DNA of 64,000 bases from Nocardia tenerifensis NBRC 101015 (GCF_000308715.1 NZ_BAGH01000160.1:1-64000); one strand, 5' to 3'; numbered from the stretch's first letter, positions 7,731 through 16,885 are shown. Made by a program: numbers and translations. The notes: a model not told the origin generated them from the sequence alone.

Positions 7731-8146
7731 CTACCAACTCCGTTTCGCCCATCTGCACCGGAAAGGGCATCGCGCACTCCCCACAACGATCAGGGTGCCA
7801 CAGGGGACCGGGTTTCCAGCCGCCCACGGTTGATAGCCGACGCCTGGCCGCACACCGCGCTTCCCTCCGGTCGCCCGCTCGTCGGCACTATCGGATGTTC
7901 GCGAGGTCGGTTGGCGGCCAACCGGCGACGGCGCTCGCGAATCGCACAATCCAGCGCCTGGCCTCGACACCGGCGGAAAGCCCTTGGATCGCCCACTGCG
8001 CCAGTCACTCGAGGCGCTCTTCTACAACCAGCCCGCAGAACACGATCCCTCGCGCCGACCGACGTGATGGCCATCGCGAACAACACCGTTCAGCCAGTCC
8101 ACGCGGCCCGAACCGCGCGGGTCGCGGCATGACAGTGCTGTAGAAA
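7731..8146. other. intergenic stretch without a recognised gene
   Basis: These 416 bases lie upstream of the MOSC gene. Open frames exist on both strands but show Arg/Pro-rich shadow composition and no family motif. No tRNA fold, repeat or strong hairpin was noticed. Confidence 0.5.
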
Positions 8147-8356
8147 ATGAGCGTGCCTGCTGATGAAAACGAGTCCGCGTACCTACGCCGGATCGAGCGA
8201 CTTGCCCATGAGGTTTGCGATCATGCCTTGGACGAGGGATGGCTCAGCTACGCACCGGACCCCGGCGACTCGACGCCGCTACAGCGTGCAGTCAACGAGC
8301 TTGCATGTAATCTCCGACACATTCACTACGAGGGCGATGGCTGTCTGAACGACTGA
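8147..8356 (+). CDS. small hypothetical protein
   Basis: This 69-residue acidic protein starts MSVPADENESAYLRRIERLA and contains two cysteines and a likely helical N-terminal half. Its composition is that of a soluble protein rather than a shadow frame, but no ribosome site stands before ATG 8147 and I do not recognise the family. The neighbours give no functional hint. Confidence 0.42.
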   Translation: MSVPADENESAYLRRIERLAHEVCDHALDEGWLSYAPDPGDSTPLQRAVNELACNLRHIHYEGDGCLND

Positions 8357-8546
8357 GCGCCCGCATATCCGGAAATCGGCAATACCGCGTGCTTCCAGAG
8401 ATCAGCTCCTATAACCGGACTGAGCATCGCAGCCTGTCACCGGGTTGACGCAAGACATGCATCTAGTGCGTCAGGCTTCCCGATAGTCCCTGGGTCTATG
8501 GTTCGAGCCTCGTCCCGTCGCTGTCACCGTTATGGCCTGCACGGTC

Positions 8547-8560
8547 CAGAACTAGTACTG
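8547..8560. promoter_or_regulatory. near-perfect palindrome before a TetR gene
   Basis: CAGAACTAGTACTG is palindromic except for one A/A pair and ends 7 nt before the TetR start codon at 8568, a usual place for an autoregulatory operator. Confidence 0.35.
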
Positions 8561-8567
8561 TGAGGGC

Positions 8568-9164
8568 ATGGCCCGGCCTCGTGAGTTCGACGAAGATCGC
8601 GTGGTCCTCGCGATCCGTAACGCGTTCTGGGACAAGGGTTACGCGGCGACGTCGATGGATGACCTGCTGCGCGTGAGCGGGCTGGGCAAAGGCAGCCTTT
8701 ACGGGGCGTTCGGGGACAAGCGCAGCATGTTCCTGCGGGTGTTGCGCGAGTACGACGATGCGAACCTGCTGATGCTGCGCGAGCGTCTGATGTCCGCGGC
8801 GCGGGGGATCGACCTGGTTCGTGAGTTCGTGCTCGGCTCGACCGGAGACCCGACCGGAGCCACCGCGCGTCGGGGCTGCCTGCTGGCCAACAGCAACGCC
8901 GAGCTGGCCGCCAGCACTCCTGAGGTGGCCGCTGAAGCGCGCCGCACTTACGACGCGATCATCACCATCCTCACCGCCGCATTAAAGCGCGCCCAGGACG
9001 ACGGCGACCTCGACCCCGGTGCCGACCCCGCCGAGACCGCCCGCGCGGTCCTGGTCGCCCAGCTCGGCGTCATCGCGCTCGGGCGTACCGGCATGGACAT
9101 CGACGCGCTCACCACTGCGGCCCGGTCCGCCCTGGCGCGAGTGCTGCCCACTCCGACGCGGTAG
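8568..9164 (+). CDS. TetR-family regulator
   Basis: This 198-residue protein has the TetR helix-turn-helix TSMDDLLRVSGLGKGSLYGA (residues 28-47), in the variant found in AcrR/TetR regulators of the MARPREFDEDRVL type, which often control oxidoreductases. It is followed by an SDR gene 249 nt downstream and an FAD monooxygenase gene beyond that, both on the same strand. The upstream regions of those two genes share the words TGATTA and TTGACTA, so a shared regulator is possible. The ligand is unknown. Confidence 0.88.
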   Translation: MARPREFDEDRVVLAIRNAFWDKGYAATSMDDLLRVSGLGKGSLYGAFGDKRSMFLRVLREYDDANLLMLRERLMSAARGIDLVREFVLGSTGDPTGATARRGCLLANSNAELAASTPEVAAEARRTYDAIITILTAALKRAQDDGDLDPGADPAETARAVLVAQLGVIALGRTGMDIDALTTAARSALARVLPTPTR

Positions 9165-9340
9165 CGAGAACTGACCGCGCGACCTGTACCGCGGCGTCCT
9201 GCCTCGAGTGATGCGAAACGCCCTGCCGCGCTTCGCCTTGCGGCTCTCACTGTTGACCACGGCTGGCTGGGCTCCGGTGTCGCGGCCAATCGTCGGGCGT
9301 TTTGAGCTGCGACTCAGCGGGTCGGCACCGCCGCACCGAA

Positions 9341-9353
9341 TGATTATTGACTA
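9341..9353. promoter_or_regulatory. TGATTA / TTGACTA motif before SDR gene
   Basis: TGATTA (9341-9346) abuts TTGACTA (9347-9353), about 60 nt upstream of the SDR start. Both words recur before the FAD monooxygenase gene at 10551. It could be a -35 region overlapped by an operator. Confidence 0.35.
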
Positions 9354-9412
9354 ATGAGTCCAGAACGAGGAAAGTTATGGACCGCATGGTCAATAACATG
9401 GAAGGAGGCGGC

Positions 9413-10147
9413 ATGGCCGTCTTGGCAAACAAGGTCGCCGTGGTTACCGGGGCCAGCACCGGCATCGGGTTCGCGACCGCCCGCGCGTTCCGCGACGAGG
9501 GCGCCGCGGTGTTCATCACCGGTCGCCGCAAGGACGCCCTCGACGCCGCGGTCGCCGAGCTCGGACCCGGCGTGACCGGCGTGGTCTGCGACGCCTCGGT
9601 GCCCTCGGAGCTCGACGCGTTCTACCGGAGCGTGCACGACCAGGTCGGACCCATCGACGTGCTGGTCGCGAACGCCGGCATCGGCTCCGCGGCCGCGTTC
9701 GGTGAGGTGACGGAGGAACTGATCGACTCCGTGTTCGCCACCAACGTCAAGGGAACGATCTTCACCCTGCAGCAAGCGCTGCCATTCCTGCGCGCGAACG
9801 CCTCGGTGATCCTGACCGGTTCGACCGCCGCGACACGGCCCAACCAGGGGCTCGAGGTCTACGCGGCGTCGAAGGCCGCCGTCCGCAGCCTCGCCCGCGG
9901 TTGGGCCCTGAGCTCGCGCGCGCACGGCTTTCGGGTCAACGTCGTGTCCCCGGGCGGCACGCGCACTCCCGGTCTGCTCGAGCTGGTCACGCCCGAGATG
10001 CTCGAGCAGGCCGAAGGCGCCGTTCCCCTTGGTCGGCTCGCTGAGCCCGAAGAGATCGCCGCTGTGACGACGTTCCTCGCCTCGGACGCCTCGAGTTACG
10101 TCAACGGTGCCGAGTTCTTCGCCGACGGTGGATACGCGCAGGTGTGA
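9413..10147 (+). CDS. short-chain dehydrogenase/reductase
   Basis: This 244-residue classical SDR has TGASTGIG (12-19) for cofactor binding, NAG (87-89), catalytic Ser137 and Tyr150-xxx-Lys154 (YAASK), and the C-terminal FFADGGYAQV. The Arg pair after strand 2 (TGRRK) favours NADP(H). ATG 9413 has AGGAGG at 9403-9408; in-frame starts at 9377 and 9398 are possible. It resembles 3-oxoacyl-ACP-reductase-like SDRs that act on diverse ketones. It lies between a TetR gene and an FAD monooxygenase gene, which suggests an aromatic or xenobiotic pathway. Confidence 0.92.
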   Translation: MAVLANKVAVVTGASTGIGFATARAFRDEGAAVFITGRRKDALDAAVAELGPGVTGVVCDASVPSELDAFYRSVHDQVGPIDVLVANAGIGSAAAFGEVTEELIDSVFATNVKGTIFTLQQALPFLRANASVILTGSTAATRPNQGLEVYAASKAAVRSLARGWALSSRAHGFRVNVVSPGGTRTPGLLELVTPEMLEQAEGAVPLGRLAEPEEIAAVTTFLASDASSYVNGAEFFADGGYAQV

Positions 10148-10550
10148 CTGCTCTCGTAAGTCCCGCGCTCCACGCATCGAGCCGGGCGGTGGCGGTGCCA
10201 GAGGCGATCGCGCAGCAAATCGATGTCTGTTCAGTGCGACCGAGAGCGTCGAAGTTAGAGCCGGTGGTACGCCGAGCTCGGGTGCGATTCGGCAGTCAGC
10301 AAATCGCATGGCAACCGCCATTGCGCGTGCGCAGGAGCCGGTCCAGTAGCCAGACGCCCACCGCAGCCTGCCGCCGACTTCACGCAAAACCCGCTGGGAG
10401 ATGCCTCGGCTCGTCGCGTCCCTGCACGGTTGCTAAGGGATCTAAACTTAATCAAGCATGATTAGTCAATCTTGACTACAGACTGAATCCTCCCTACTTT
10501 GAGCTGAAAGGTACGTCGAACACAGTGGCCGATCTGCGGAGGTAACAGGC
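10148..10550. other. intergenic region with operators, no gene recognised
   Basis: These 403 bases carry no convincing gene. The last 110 bases are AT-rich by local standards and contain two overlapping perfect dyads, listed separately, upstream of the FAD monooxygenase gene. Confidence 0.5.
10449..10478. promoter_or_regulatory. two overlapping perfect inverted repeats
   Basis: TAATCA (10449-10454) pairs with TGATTA (10459-10464) across AGCA. TAGTCAA (10463-10469) pairs with TTGACTA (10472-10478) across TC. They overlap by two bases and lie about 75 nt before the monooxygenase start. They are good candidates for a MarR- or TetR-type operator. Confidence 0.5.
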
Positions 10551-12140
10551 GTGGGAAAACAGGTGTTGGTCGTCGGAGCGGGTCTGGCCGGACTGTCCAG
10601 CGCAATGTTCTTGGCGCAGCGCGGAATCGACGTGCTTCTGGTCGAGCAGCGCGCCGATACTTCCATGCTGCCCAGGGCTGTGGGACAGAACCAGCGCACG
10701 ATGGAACTTCTCGGCTACGGCGGAATCGCAGAGGAGGTGCCGACGGCTACGCCGACCACTGCCACGTTCCGGATCAGAATCGCCGCTAGCCTGCCGGGGC
10801 CGGCCTTTCGTGAGGAACTGCCCGACGCCGTCACCGCGGACACCGGCATCCTGTCCCCGGCCGGAACCGGCACGGCGGGTCAGGAAAAGCTCGAGCCGCT
10901 GCTGCGTCGGCGCGCCGAGAAACTTGGAGCCGATCTGCGCTTCGGCACAGAGTTGGTGTCCTTCAGCCAGGACGGCGACGGCGTGACCGCGGTGCTCCGC
11001 GAGAGCGGCGGCGCGCAGACGACTCGGGTGCGCGCGGACTACCTCGTCGCCGCGGACGGCAACCGCAGTCGCGTGCGCGAGGCGCTCGGCGTCGACCGGC
11101 ACGGCCCGGGCGGCCTCGGGCACAACATCAGCATCATCTTCGACGCCGACCTCGGCGATTTGGTCGACCCGCAGCGGCCGACGCTGCATGTGTTGCACAA
11201 CGAGCAGGTCGCCGGCGTGTTCGTCACCATGGACCACGCCATCGGCCGGCATCTGCTCACCACGGCCTACGACCCGGCCAAGGGGCAGTCGCCGACGAAC
11301 TTCACCACCGCGCGGTGCGCCGAACTGATCCGGGTGATCACCGAGTCACCGAACCTCGAACCGGCGATCAAAGCGGTGGTGCCGTGGGAAATGGCCGCCG
11401 CCGTCGCGGATCGGTTCCGGGTCGGGCGGGTGCTGCTGGCCGGTGACGCCGCGAAGGTGACCCCGCCCAGCGGCGGGTTCGGTGGCAATACCGCCATCGG
11501 CGACGCCTTCGATCTAGCCTGGAAACTCGCCGCAGTGCTCGACTCGACCGCGGGGCCGCAGCTGCTGGATACCTATGAGGCTGAACGACGTCCGATCGCC
11601 GATCGGGTAGTCGCCGAGGCGCTGCGGTTGCTCGCCGACCGGGGGCCCGCTTCGCCCGCCGAGGGCACGGAGCAAATCTCCGACCAGCAGCGGGCGGTCG
11701 AACTGACCCTCGGCTTCCGCTATCGCTCGTCCGCGGTGATCATGGAGCAGGATGATCTCGCCGACACCGAGGATCCCTATCGCCCGACGGGCCGACCCGG
11801 ATTCCGCGCACCACACGTATGGTTTCGACGCAACGCCGAAAAACTGTCCACCATAAACCTTTTCGGAAGCAACTTCGTGTTGCTGTCCGGAATGGCCGGT
11901 GGATTCTGGGCCGAGGCCGCCGATAAGGTCGCCGCGCGTCTCGGCATCGCGGTGCGGACCCACACGATCGGCGCCGGATCGGCCGAGACCGACCGCGAAT
12001 TCCTTGCCCGCTACGGGATCGGCACGTCAGGCGCGAGCCTGGTCCGCCCGGACGGGGTCGTCGCTTGGCGCACGGCCGACGCGCCGAGCGATCCGGCGCA
12101 GGTGCTACTCGACGTGTTCACCACGATCTTGGCGCGATAA
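10551..12140 (+). CDS. FAD-dependent aromatic monooxygenase (PheA/TfdB type)
   Basis: This 529-residue group A flavoprotein has the dinucleotide fold GAGLAG (9-14), the NAD(P)H/FAD segment YLVAADGNRSRVREALG, and the second FAD motif LLAGDAAKVTPP (Gly298-Asp299), then SGGFGGNTAIGDAFDLAWKL. A thioredoxin-like C-terminal domain follows, as in phenol and polyketide hydroxylases such as RdmE. It should hydroxylate an aromatic or polyketide substrate using NAD(P)H and O2. GTG 10551 has GGAGGT at 10538-10543. Control through the dyads at 10449-10478 is likely. Confidence 0.92.
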   Translation: MGKQVLVVGAGLAGLSSAMFLAQRGIDVLLVEQRADTSMLPRAVGQNQRTMELLGYGGIAEEVPTATPTTATFRIRIAASLPGPAFREELPDAVTADTGILSPAGTGTAGQEKLEPLLRRRAEKLGADLRFGTELVSFSQDGDGVTAVLRESGGAQTTRVRADYLVAADGNRSRVREALGVDRHGPGGLGHNISIIFDADLGDLVDPQRPTLHVLHNEQVAGVFVTMDHAIGRHLLTTAYDPAKGQSPTNFTTARCAELIRVITESPNLEPAIKAVVPWEMAAAVADRFRVGRVLLAGDAAKVTPPSGGFGGNTAIGDAFDLAWKLAAVLDSTAGPQLLDTYEAERRPIADRVVAEALRLLADRGPASPAEGTEQISDQQRAVELTLGFRYRSSAVIMEQDDLADTEDPYRPTGRPGFRAPHVWFRRNAEKLSTINLFGSNFVLLSGMAGGFWAEAADKVAARLGIAVRTHTIGAGSAETDREFLARYGIGTSGASLVRPDGVVAWRTADAPSDPAQVLLDVFTTILAR

Positions 12141-12206
12141 CTCGGCGACAGACCGTCGAGAACGCCGACCTTTCGGCATGCCGCGCGGACGCTTTGCGCC
12201 GCTCGG

Positions 12207-12725
12207 TTACGGCTTGATCAGCCCCGTGGCGGCGAGTCGCTGGTGCGCAGCGTCGACCACTCCATGGGCCAGCTCCCGCATCCATGCCCGGATCGCCTCG
12301 TCGTCCCGATCTGCCGGTGGCGTCTCGTCCCACGCTTCCAACGGCTCGAGCAGGACAGAGATCGCCGCCGCGCCGTCGCAGGACGACCACAAACCCCACA
12401 GCGAGTGCGCACCGTCTTCGGGCCGCAGCTCACCGGCGATCATCTGTCGAGCGATGTCGCGAGCGACGACCCAGGCGGCTTGCGACTCATCGATCGGCTC
12501 GACCTCGAGTTCGGTGAGAACCTGCCGGACCAGCGGCGTCGCGTCGGCCAGAAGCAGACCGGTCGGCGATTCGCCGGCCAGCTCGAGCAGCGCGGGAGTG
12601 TCGACACCGGCGACGAGCAGGTCGCACGCCAGCCATACCGCCGCGTCGGTGCGCAGAAGATCAAGCAACAGTTCGGCTTTGAGCCGCAACACCCGTTCGC
12701 GCAGCTCGTCAGGCAGGTTGTGCAT
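12207..12725 (-). CDS. hypothetical helical protein
   Basis: This 172-residue acidic, Leu/Ala-rich protein begins MHNLPDELRERVLRLKAELL. It has no signal peptide or membrane segment and no motif I recognise. Its composition and codon use fit a real gene. It lies on the opposite strand from the FAD monooxygenase, convergent with it, followed upstream by another short hypothetical gene in the same direction. Confidence 0.65.
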   Translation of the reverse strand: MHNLPDELRERVLRLKAELLLDLLRTDAAVWLACDLLVAGVDTPALLELAGESPTGLLLADATPLVRQVLTELEVEPIDESQAAWVVARDIARQMIAGELRPEDGAHSLWGLWSSCDGAAAISVLLEPLEAWDETPPADRDDEAIRAWMRELAHGVVDAAHQRLAATGLIKP

Positions 12726-12766
12726 GGGCTCTATCGAAGCGCCCGGCCGCCATGATCGGTAGTGAA

Positions 12767-13048
12767 TTAAGGGTCGATGGCTTCGAGCCGCTCCAGTGCG
12801 GTTTGCACGCGCGTGGTGGCCGCCACTACCTCCGGGGTGTCATCCAGCTCGTCCAAGGCATCGGAGTGGGCTTCGAGCCCGATGTGCAGATGTTGCCGCG
12901 CGTCGGCGGTCGTATTCTGCGCCAGCTGAGCCTGGGTGATCGGGTTGGCCGCCGTTCCGAGGACGGCGTCCGCCGCCAGGTTCGCCGCGGCGACGACGGC
13001 AGCCACATTCTGGTCGGCGTTATCGGGATGAGCCACGACAATCTCCAT
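12767..13048 (-). CDS. hypothetical acidic small protein
   Basis: This 93-residue protein starts MEIVVAHPDNADQNVAAVVA. It is rich in Ala, Asp and Thr, likely helical, and ends ALERLEAIDP. No family is recognised. It shares direction with the 172-residue gene 41 nt downstream, so the two could be cotranscribed. Confidence 0.6.
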   Translation of the reverse strand: MEIVVAHPDNADQNVAAVVAAANLAADAVLGTAANPITQAQLAQNTTADARQHLHIGLEAHSDALDELDDTPEVVAATTRVQTALERLEAIDP

Positions 13049-13147
13049 TGTTCTGTTCCGTGGCCTCAGTATGGGTGGGGACGAGGGGAATTGGCGCCGT
13101 TAGCAGGGATCGTCGCGCAACACGCCGAAGCGTTGCCGAACGGATAT

Positions 13148-13963
13148 TCAGAAGCGGAACCGCACGATGCGGGTGGATCGTTTCATACCGGGCACCAGGT
13201 TCAGCAGACGGAACATGCGACGTACATTCTTCGGCGCCTTTGCCATCAACAGCGGAGAGTCGTTCATCGGCTCTTCGTCGACGAATTCGAGCCGCGGGTG
13301 CCACTCGGCCAGCTCAGCGGGATTGTCGAAGCCAGAGTGGAATCGGGTGTCGTATCGGCGCAGTGTGGGATCCCATTTCGACGTGCGCCTTGCCCAGACC
13401 GACACCGTGTCGAACTGGATCTGCCCAGTGGGGAAGGCGTCCACGACACTGGTGAGCAGCCGCCGGAGTTCGGCCTCGGTCAGGTACGGCACCAGGCCCT
13501 CGGCGATCATCAGCACCGGCCGATCCCGGGGAATACGATCCAACCAGGTCGGATCGGTGACGCTGGAGCCGACCAGGGTGTAATGCTCGCGCGACGGCAG
13601 AAGTTGTTCCCGCAGTTCGATAATGGCGGGGTAATCCAGGTCGTACCAGTCGACGGTGGCGGGCGGGTCGATCCGATACACCCGGGCGTCGAGGCCGCAG
13701 CCCAGGTGCAGCACCACCGCATCGGGGTGGTCGGCCAGAAAGCTTCGGCCCCAGTCGTCGTGGACCTTCGCGCGCACCACCGCGGCGAGGCCCATCTGAC
13801 TGGTGCCGAATCTGCGCTTGTCATAGTCCGGATCGAGCCGGCGCATCGCCTGCTCGGCGTATTCGTCACCCAGGATCGGGTCGGGCAGCCGGTTGTCCAA
13901 GGCCTTGGCCCTCAGAACGGGACTGAGGGTCTTCTGCACTCCCACAAGTTTGCTGTTCTGCAC
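13148..13963 (-). CDS. SAM-dependent methyltransferase, leucine carboxyl methyltransferase (LCM/TcmP) type
   Basis: This 271-residue protein has the SAM-binding motif VVLHLGCGLDARVYRI (about 83-98), WYDLDYPAIIELREQLLP as the acidic loop, and PVLMIAEGLVPYLTEAE as post-motif. This pattern belongs to the LCM family, which includes TcmP-like polyketide O-methyltransferases. The start is GTG 13963. The downstream glycosyltransferase gene on the same strand hints at natural-product decoration, but the two are separate units by distance and flanks. The substrate is unknown. Confidence 0.88.
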   Translation of the reverse strand: MQNSKLVGVQKTLSPVLRAKALDNRLPDPILGDEYAEQAMRRLDPDYDKRRFGTSQMGLAAVVRAKVHDDWGRSFLADHPDAVVLHLGCGLDARVYRIDPPATVDWYDLDYPAIIELREQLLPSREHYTLVGSSVTDPTWLDRIPRDRPVLMIAEGLVPYLTEAELRRLLTSVVDAFPTGQIQFDTVSVWARRTSKWDPTLRRYDTRFHSGFDNPAELAEWHPRLEFVDEEPMNDSPLLMAKAPKNVRRMFRLLNLVPGMKRSTRIVRFRF

Positions 13964-14023
13964 ACCAGCGACGCTACTCAGATATGCGGAATCGGCCAGT
14001 GCGACAGGCCTTTCGTACGCCCG

Positions 14024-15256
14024 TCACTCGATCAGCTGCTCGACCGCCGCGACAACCGCTGCCGCACCGTCCTCTTCGGCGATCCGTGCGGCGAGTTCTT
14101 CGGCGCGCGTTCGATGGCCGGGCTCGGACAGCGCGGAATCTATCGCGCGGGCAAGCCGTTCGGCGGTGAGTTTCGGCCGAGGCAGCGTTGCCGAACTGAC
14201 GCCCAGTTCGCGCAGCCGTCGCGCCCAGAACGGTTGGTCGCCGCCCGGCGACGGTACGGCGACGGCGGGCAGACCGGCGCGCAGTCCGGCCGCCATGGTC
14301 CCCGCCCCGCAGGAGTGAACCACCGCCGCGGTCTTACCGAACAACCAGTCGTGCGGGACGGTGCCGACGGTTATCACGGCGTCGTCGCGCACATCGAGTC
14401 CGGCGCCGCCCGCTTGAACCACTCCGCGCACCCCCACCATGGTCAACGCCTGTCGGACGACTTCCGACACACGCGCCGCCTCCTGTTCGGACAGCATGAG
14501 GCTGCCCAAACCGACAAAGACTGGCGCGGAACCGGATTCGAGGAACGACACGAGCTCGACCGGCGGCTTCCATCCGGCAGGTCGCCGCGGCCACCAGTAG
14601 CCGGTCACCGCCAAGCCGGGCCGCCAGTCGCCGGGGCGCGGCAGCACGCTGGGTGAGAAGCCATGCAGGATAGGCCATTCGGCAATCGTTCGCTCTCGCC
14701 GAAGGGAGCGCTGCGGCACCTGTGGCAAGCCCAATCTCTTCCGGAACCCGGCGATGGTCTTGCCGTACAACCGATCGACCAACGCGACGGCGCAGCGTCC
14801 GGCGGTGCGGTTGATCGTCGCCCCGGCAGACCAGGCGCCCAGGAGCGACGGGGGATAGGCCGAGGTTGTCGAGATCGGTTGCAGGCGAACGCCGAGGCTG
14901 GGAATGCCGCGCGCCTCGGCGAGCGGGTGGCCGGCCAATTCGGCGAACGGTGAGAGCAGCAGGACATCGGCGGGTACGTCTACGAGCGCGTCGAGCAGCT
15001 TCTCGCCCAATTGACGCATGCCCTTGGGCAGTAGCAGTTCCATCGCGGCTTTGGCCGGCTTGTCCGGGTCGAGCTCGTGGTCGAGTTGGAAGTCGATCGG
15101 CCTGGTTTCGAGCCCGCACGCGGTGATCTCGTCGACGAGGTCCGGTGTCACGGTCATGACGACGTCGTGGCCGGACTCGCGAAGTCGGCAACCGAAGTCG
15201 GTCAACGGGTACAGATCTCCCCGCGACCCGAACCCCGCTATCACTATGTGGGCCAT
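14024..15256 (-). CDS. GT1-family glycosyltransferase (sterol 3-beta-glucosyltransferase-like)
   Basis: This 410-residue GT-B enzyme has the N-terminal HIVIAGFGSRGDLYPLTDFG, as in sterol, macrolide and glycopeptide glycosyltransferases. Its C-terminal nucleotide-sugar site includes VVHSCGAGTMAAGLRAGLPA then PSPGGDQPFWARRLRELG. ATG 15256 has GGGGGA just upstream. It follows a TetR gene by 24 nt, so the two probably form one unit. It may glycosylate a lipid or a toxic natural product as a resistance step, which is inferred from the regulator pairing. Confidence 0.88.
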   Translation of the reverse strand: MAHIVIAGFGSRGDLYPLTDFGCRLRESGHDVVMTVTPDLVDEITACGLETRPIDFQLDHELDPDKPAKAAMELLLPKGMRQLGEKLLDALVDVPADVLLLSPFAELAGHPLAEARGIPSLGVRLQPISTTSAYPPSLLGAWSAGATINRTAGRCAVALVDRLYGKTIAGFRKRLGLPQVPQRSLRRERTIAEWPILHGFSPSVLPRPGDWRPGLAVTGYWWPRRPAGWKPPVELVSFLESGSAPVFVGLGSLMLSEQEAARVSEVVRQALTMVGVRGVVQAGGAGLDVRDDAVITVGTVPHDWLFGKTAAVVHSCGAGTMAAGLRAGLPAVAVPSPGGDQPFWARRLRELGVSSATLPRPKLTAERLARAIDSALSEPGHRTRAEELAARIAEEDGAAAVVAAVEQLIE

Positions 15257-15280
15257 GGCTTCCCCCAATTGTTGTAGGCG

Positions 15281-15910
15281 CTATCTGTTCTCCGAGGCGA
15301 GAAGAAACGCGGTGACGAGTTCCTCGCCGTAGGTGCGGATATCGAAGTCCGGGTCGGTCGTCGACTTCAGCAGGGCCCCGCCGATGGCGCTGCGTACCGC
15401 CAGCGCCATGGAAACCGTTGACAGCGAACGGAACTCGCCGGACTCGACGCCGAGGTCGAAGATCGGCTCCAGTTCCAGCTTCGCCAGGTCGGCCAGCTGG
15501 TCGGGGGCCAGGTCCGGGCTCAGCTCGTGCAGTCGCTGCCCGGTGCGGCTGCGATAGTTCGCGGCGATCTCGCTCAACGCGATCTGATGCGAGCGGTGGG
15601 TGTCGATGTAGTGGATATGGGCTCGGATGTGGGCCGCGAGTTTCCCGGCCGCGGTGGTCTCCCGCGCGACCACGGGCGACATGATCTCGATGACCGACCG
15701 GTAGCACTCTGCGACGATCGCGGCGACGAGATCGTCCTTGTTCCCGAAGTGGTACAGCACCACGCTCATGGCGACACCGACTCGGTCGGCGATCTTGCGG
15801 ACCGAGGCATGGTTGTAGCCCAGCTCGGCGATGGCCTCGATCGCACAGTCGATGATTTGGGAGCGGCGCGCTACCTCGGTGAAGGTGGAGTCGCCGTCTC
15901 TCGATCGCAT
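15281..15910 (-). CDS. TetR-family regulator
   Basis: This 209-residue protein has the TetR helix-turn-helix ASVRKIADRVGVAMSVVLYH (about 35-54) and a TetR_C-like ligand domain. A perfect 12-bp palindrome, GATCAGCTGATC, lies 13 nt upstream of its start codon and is probably its own operator. It precedes the glycosyltransferase gene in the same direction. Confidence 0.88.
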   Translation of the reverse strand: MRSRDGDSTFTEVARRSQIIDCAIEAIAELGYNHASVRKIADRVGVAMSVVLYHFGNKDDLVAAIVAECYRSVIEIMSPVVARETTAAGKLAAHIRAHIHYIDTHRSHQIALSEIAANYRSRTGQRLHELSPDLAPDQLADLAKLELEPIFDLGVESGEFRSLSTVSMALAVRSAIGGALLKSTTDPDFDIRTYGEELVTAFLLASENR

Positions 15911-15922
15911 GATCTAAGTATA

Positions 15923-15934
15923 GATCAGCTGATC
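15923..15934. promoter_or_regulatory. perfect 12-bp palindrome before TetR gene
   Basis: GATCAGCTGATC lies just upstream of the TetR/glycosyltransferase unit, in a position for autoregulation. Confidence 0.45.
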
Positions 15935-15970
15935 GAGGGACGGGTTGCGCTGGCCGACGGAGGTTTTCAG

Positions 15971-16885
15971 CTAAGCCGCAGTGAATCGTTCTGCGGCGTC
16001 CCACAATTCGGCTTCTCGTTGCGAGTCGTAAGACTCGTCCGACGACCGGGCAACCTGGTCGCGATCGACATAAGAGCCGGACGGTGCTCGGGTCGCGCCC
16101 AATACGACGTCGGCTAAGTGCTTCCCGGCGGCGGCCTGCGTGGTCGCGAACGGGGTGAGAGTCATCATCGGCAAGATGCGACGCATAGCGAACCGGGAGA
16201 ACGGATCCGCATCGCGTGCCAATCCGGTTCCGGGGACGAAACCCGGGTTGAAGGCGACGACCTCGACTCCGTTCGGGAGGCGCCGGGCGTACTCGTGGAC
16301 CAGATAGATCGCGGCCAACTTACTGGTGGAGTAGGCCGTGCGTCCGGCGCCCGTGGTGTCGGGTTCGGAAAAGGCGCCCGTGCGGGCGAGGACCTCCGGG
16401 GACTGCCAGACCGGACCGGGCACCATACCCATGTTGTGCTTGAAGTCCCCAAAATGTGTGTCACTGACGGTGATCACGATCCGGGCGGGAGCGACCAACC
16501 GATCCTCGAGGAGCCGGATGAGCAAATGATTGGCGAGCACGTTGACGGCGAAGGTGGACTCGAAGCCGTCCGGACTCTCGTTGAGCGCGTTCGTGTATTG
16601 GATACCCGCGTTGCCGACGAAACCGGACAGCGGTGGGAGGCGACCCTTGTCGATCTGCCGACAGATCTCGGCGGCGGCCGAACGAACGCTGCGCAAATCG
16701 ACGAGGTCGACCGCGACATGCGTTACCGCGTACCCGCCCGCGCTGAGTTCGGCGGCCAGCCGGGTGCCGGAGGTCTCGCGAGCGGCGACCACCAGATGCG
16801 TGTCGGGCGATTCGCGCAGGATGCGCTCTGCGGCGACGCGGCCGAATCCGCCCGTTGCGCCGGTCATTACGATGGTGGACTGCAC
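15971..16885 (-). CDS. SDR, protochlorophyllide-reductase-like branch
   Basis: This 304-residue dehydrogenase has TGATGGFG (8-15), NAG (92-94), Ser141 and Tyr185-xxx-Lys189 (YSTSK). The long C-terminus and VIVITVSDTHFG-type core fit the retinol-dehydrogenase/protochlorophyllide-reductase-like SDRs seen widely in actinomycetes. The start is GTG 16885. It has no tight partner. The substrate is unknown, likely a bulky ketone or alcohol with NADP(H). Confidence 0.88.
   Translation of the reverse strand: MQSTIVMTGATGGFGRVAAERILRESPDTHLVVAARETSGTRLAAELSAGGYAVTHVAVDLVDLRSVRSAAAEICRQIDKGRLPPLSGFVGNAGIQYTNALNESPDGFESTFAVNVLANHLLIRLLEDRLVAPARIVITVSDTHFGDFKHNMGMVPGPVWQSPEVLARTGAFSEPDTTGAGRTAYSTSKLAAIYLVHEYARRLPNGVEVVAFNPGFVPGTGLARDADPFSRFAMRRILPMMTLTPFATTQAAAGKHLADVVLGATRAPSGSYVDRDQVARSSDESYDSQREAELWDAAERFTAA

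Noticed and set aside
8495..8530. T-arm-like GGTTCGAGCC suggesting a tRNA 3' end
   Set aside because: The flanking bases do not pair as a T-stem, and no acceptor or anticodon arms are found nearby.
12752..14656. 634-codon open frame on the + strand
   Set aside because: It is antisense to the LCM methyltransferase and glycosyltransferase genes, and its composition (Arg/Gly/His-rich) is that of a shadow.
14334..16004. 556-codon open frame on the - strand
   Set aside because: It overlaps the glycosyltransferase and TetR genes in another frame and is Arg-rich without domains.
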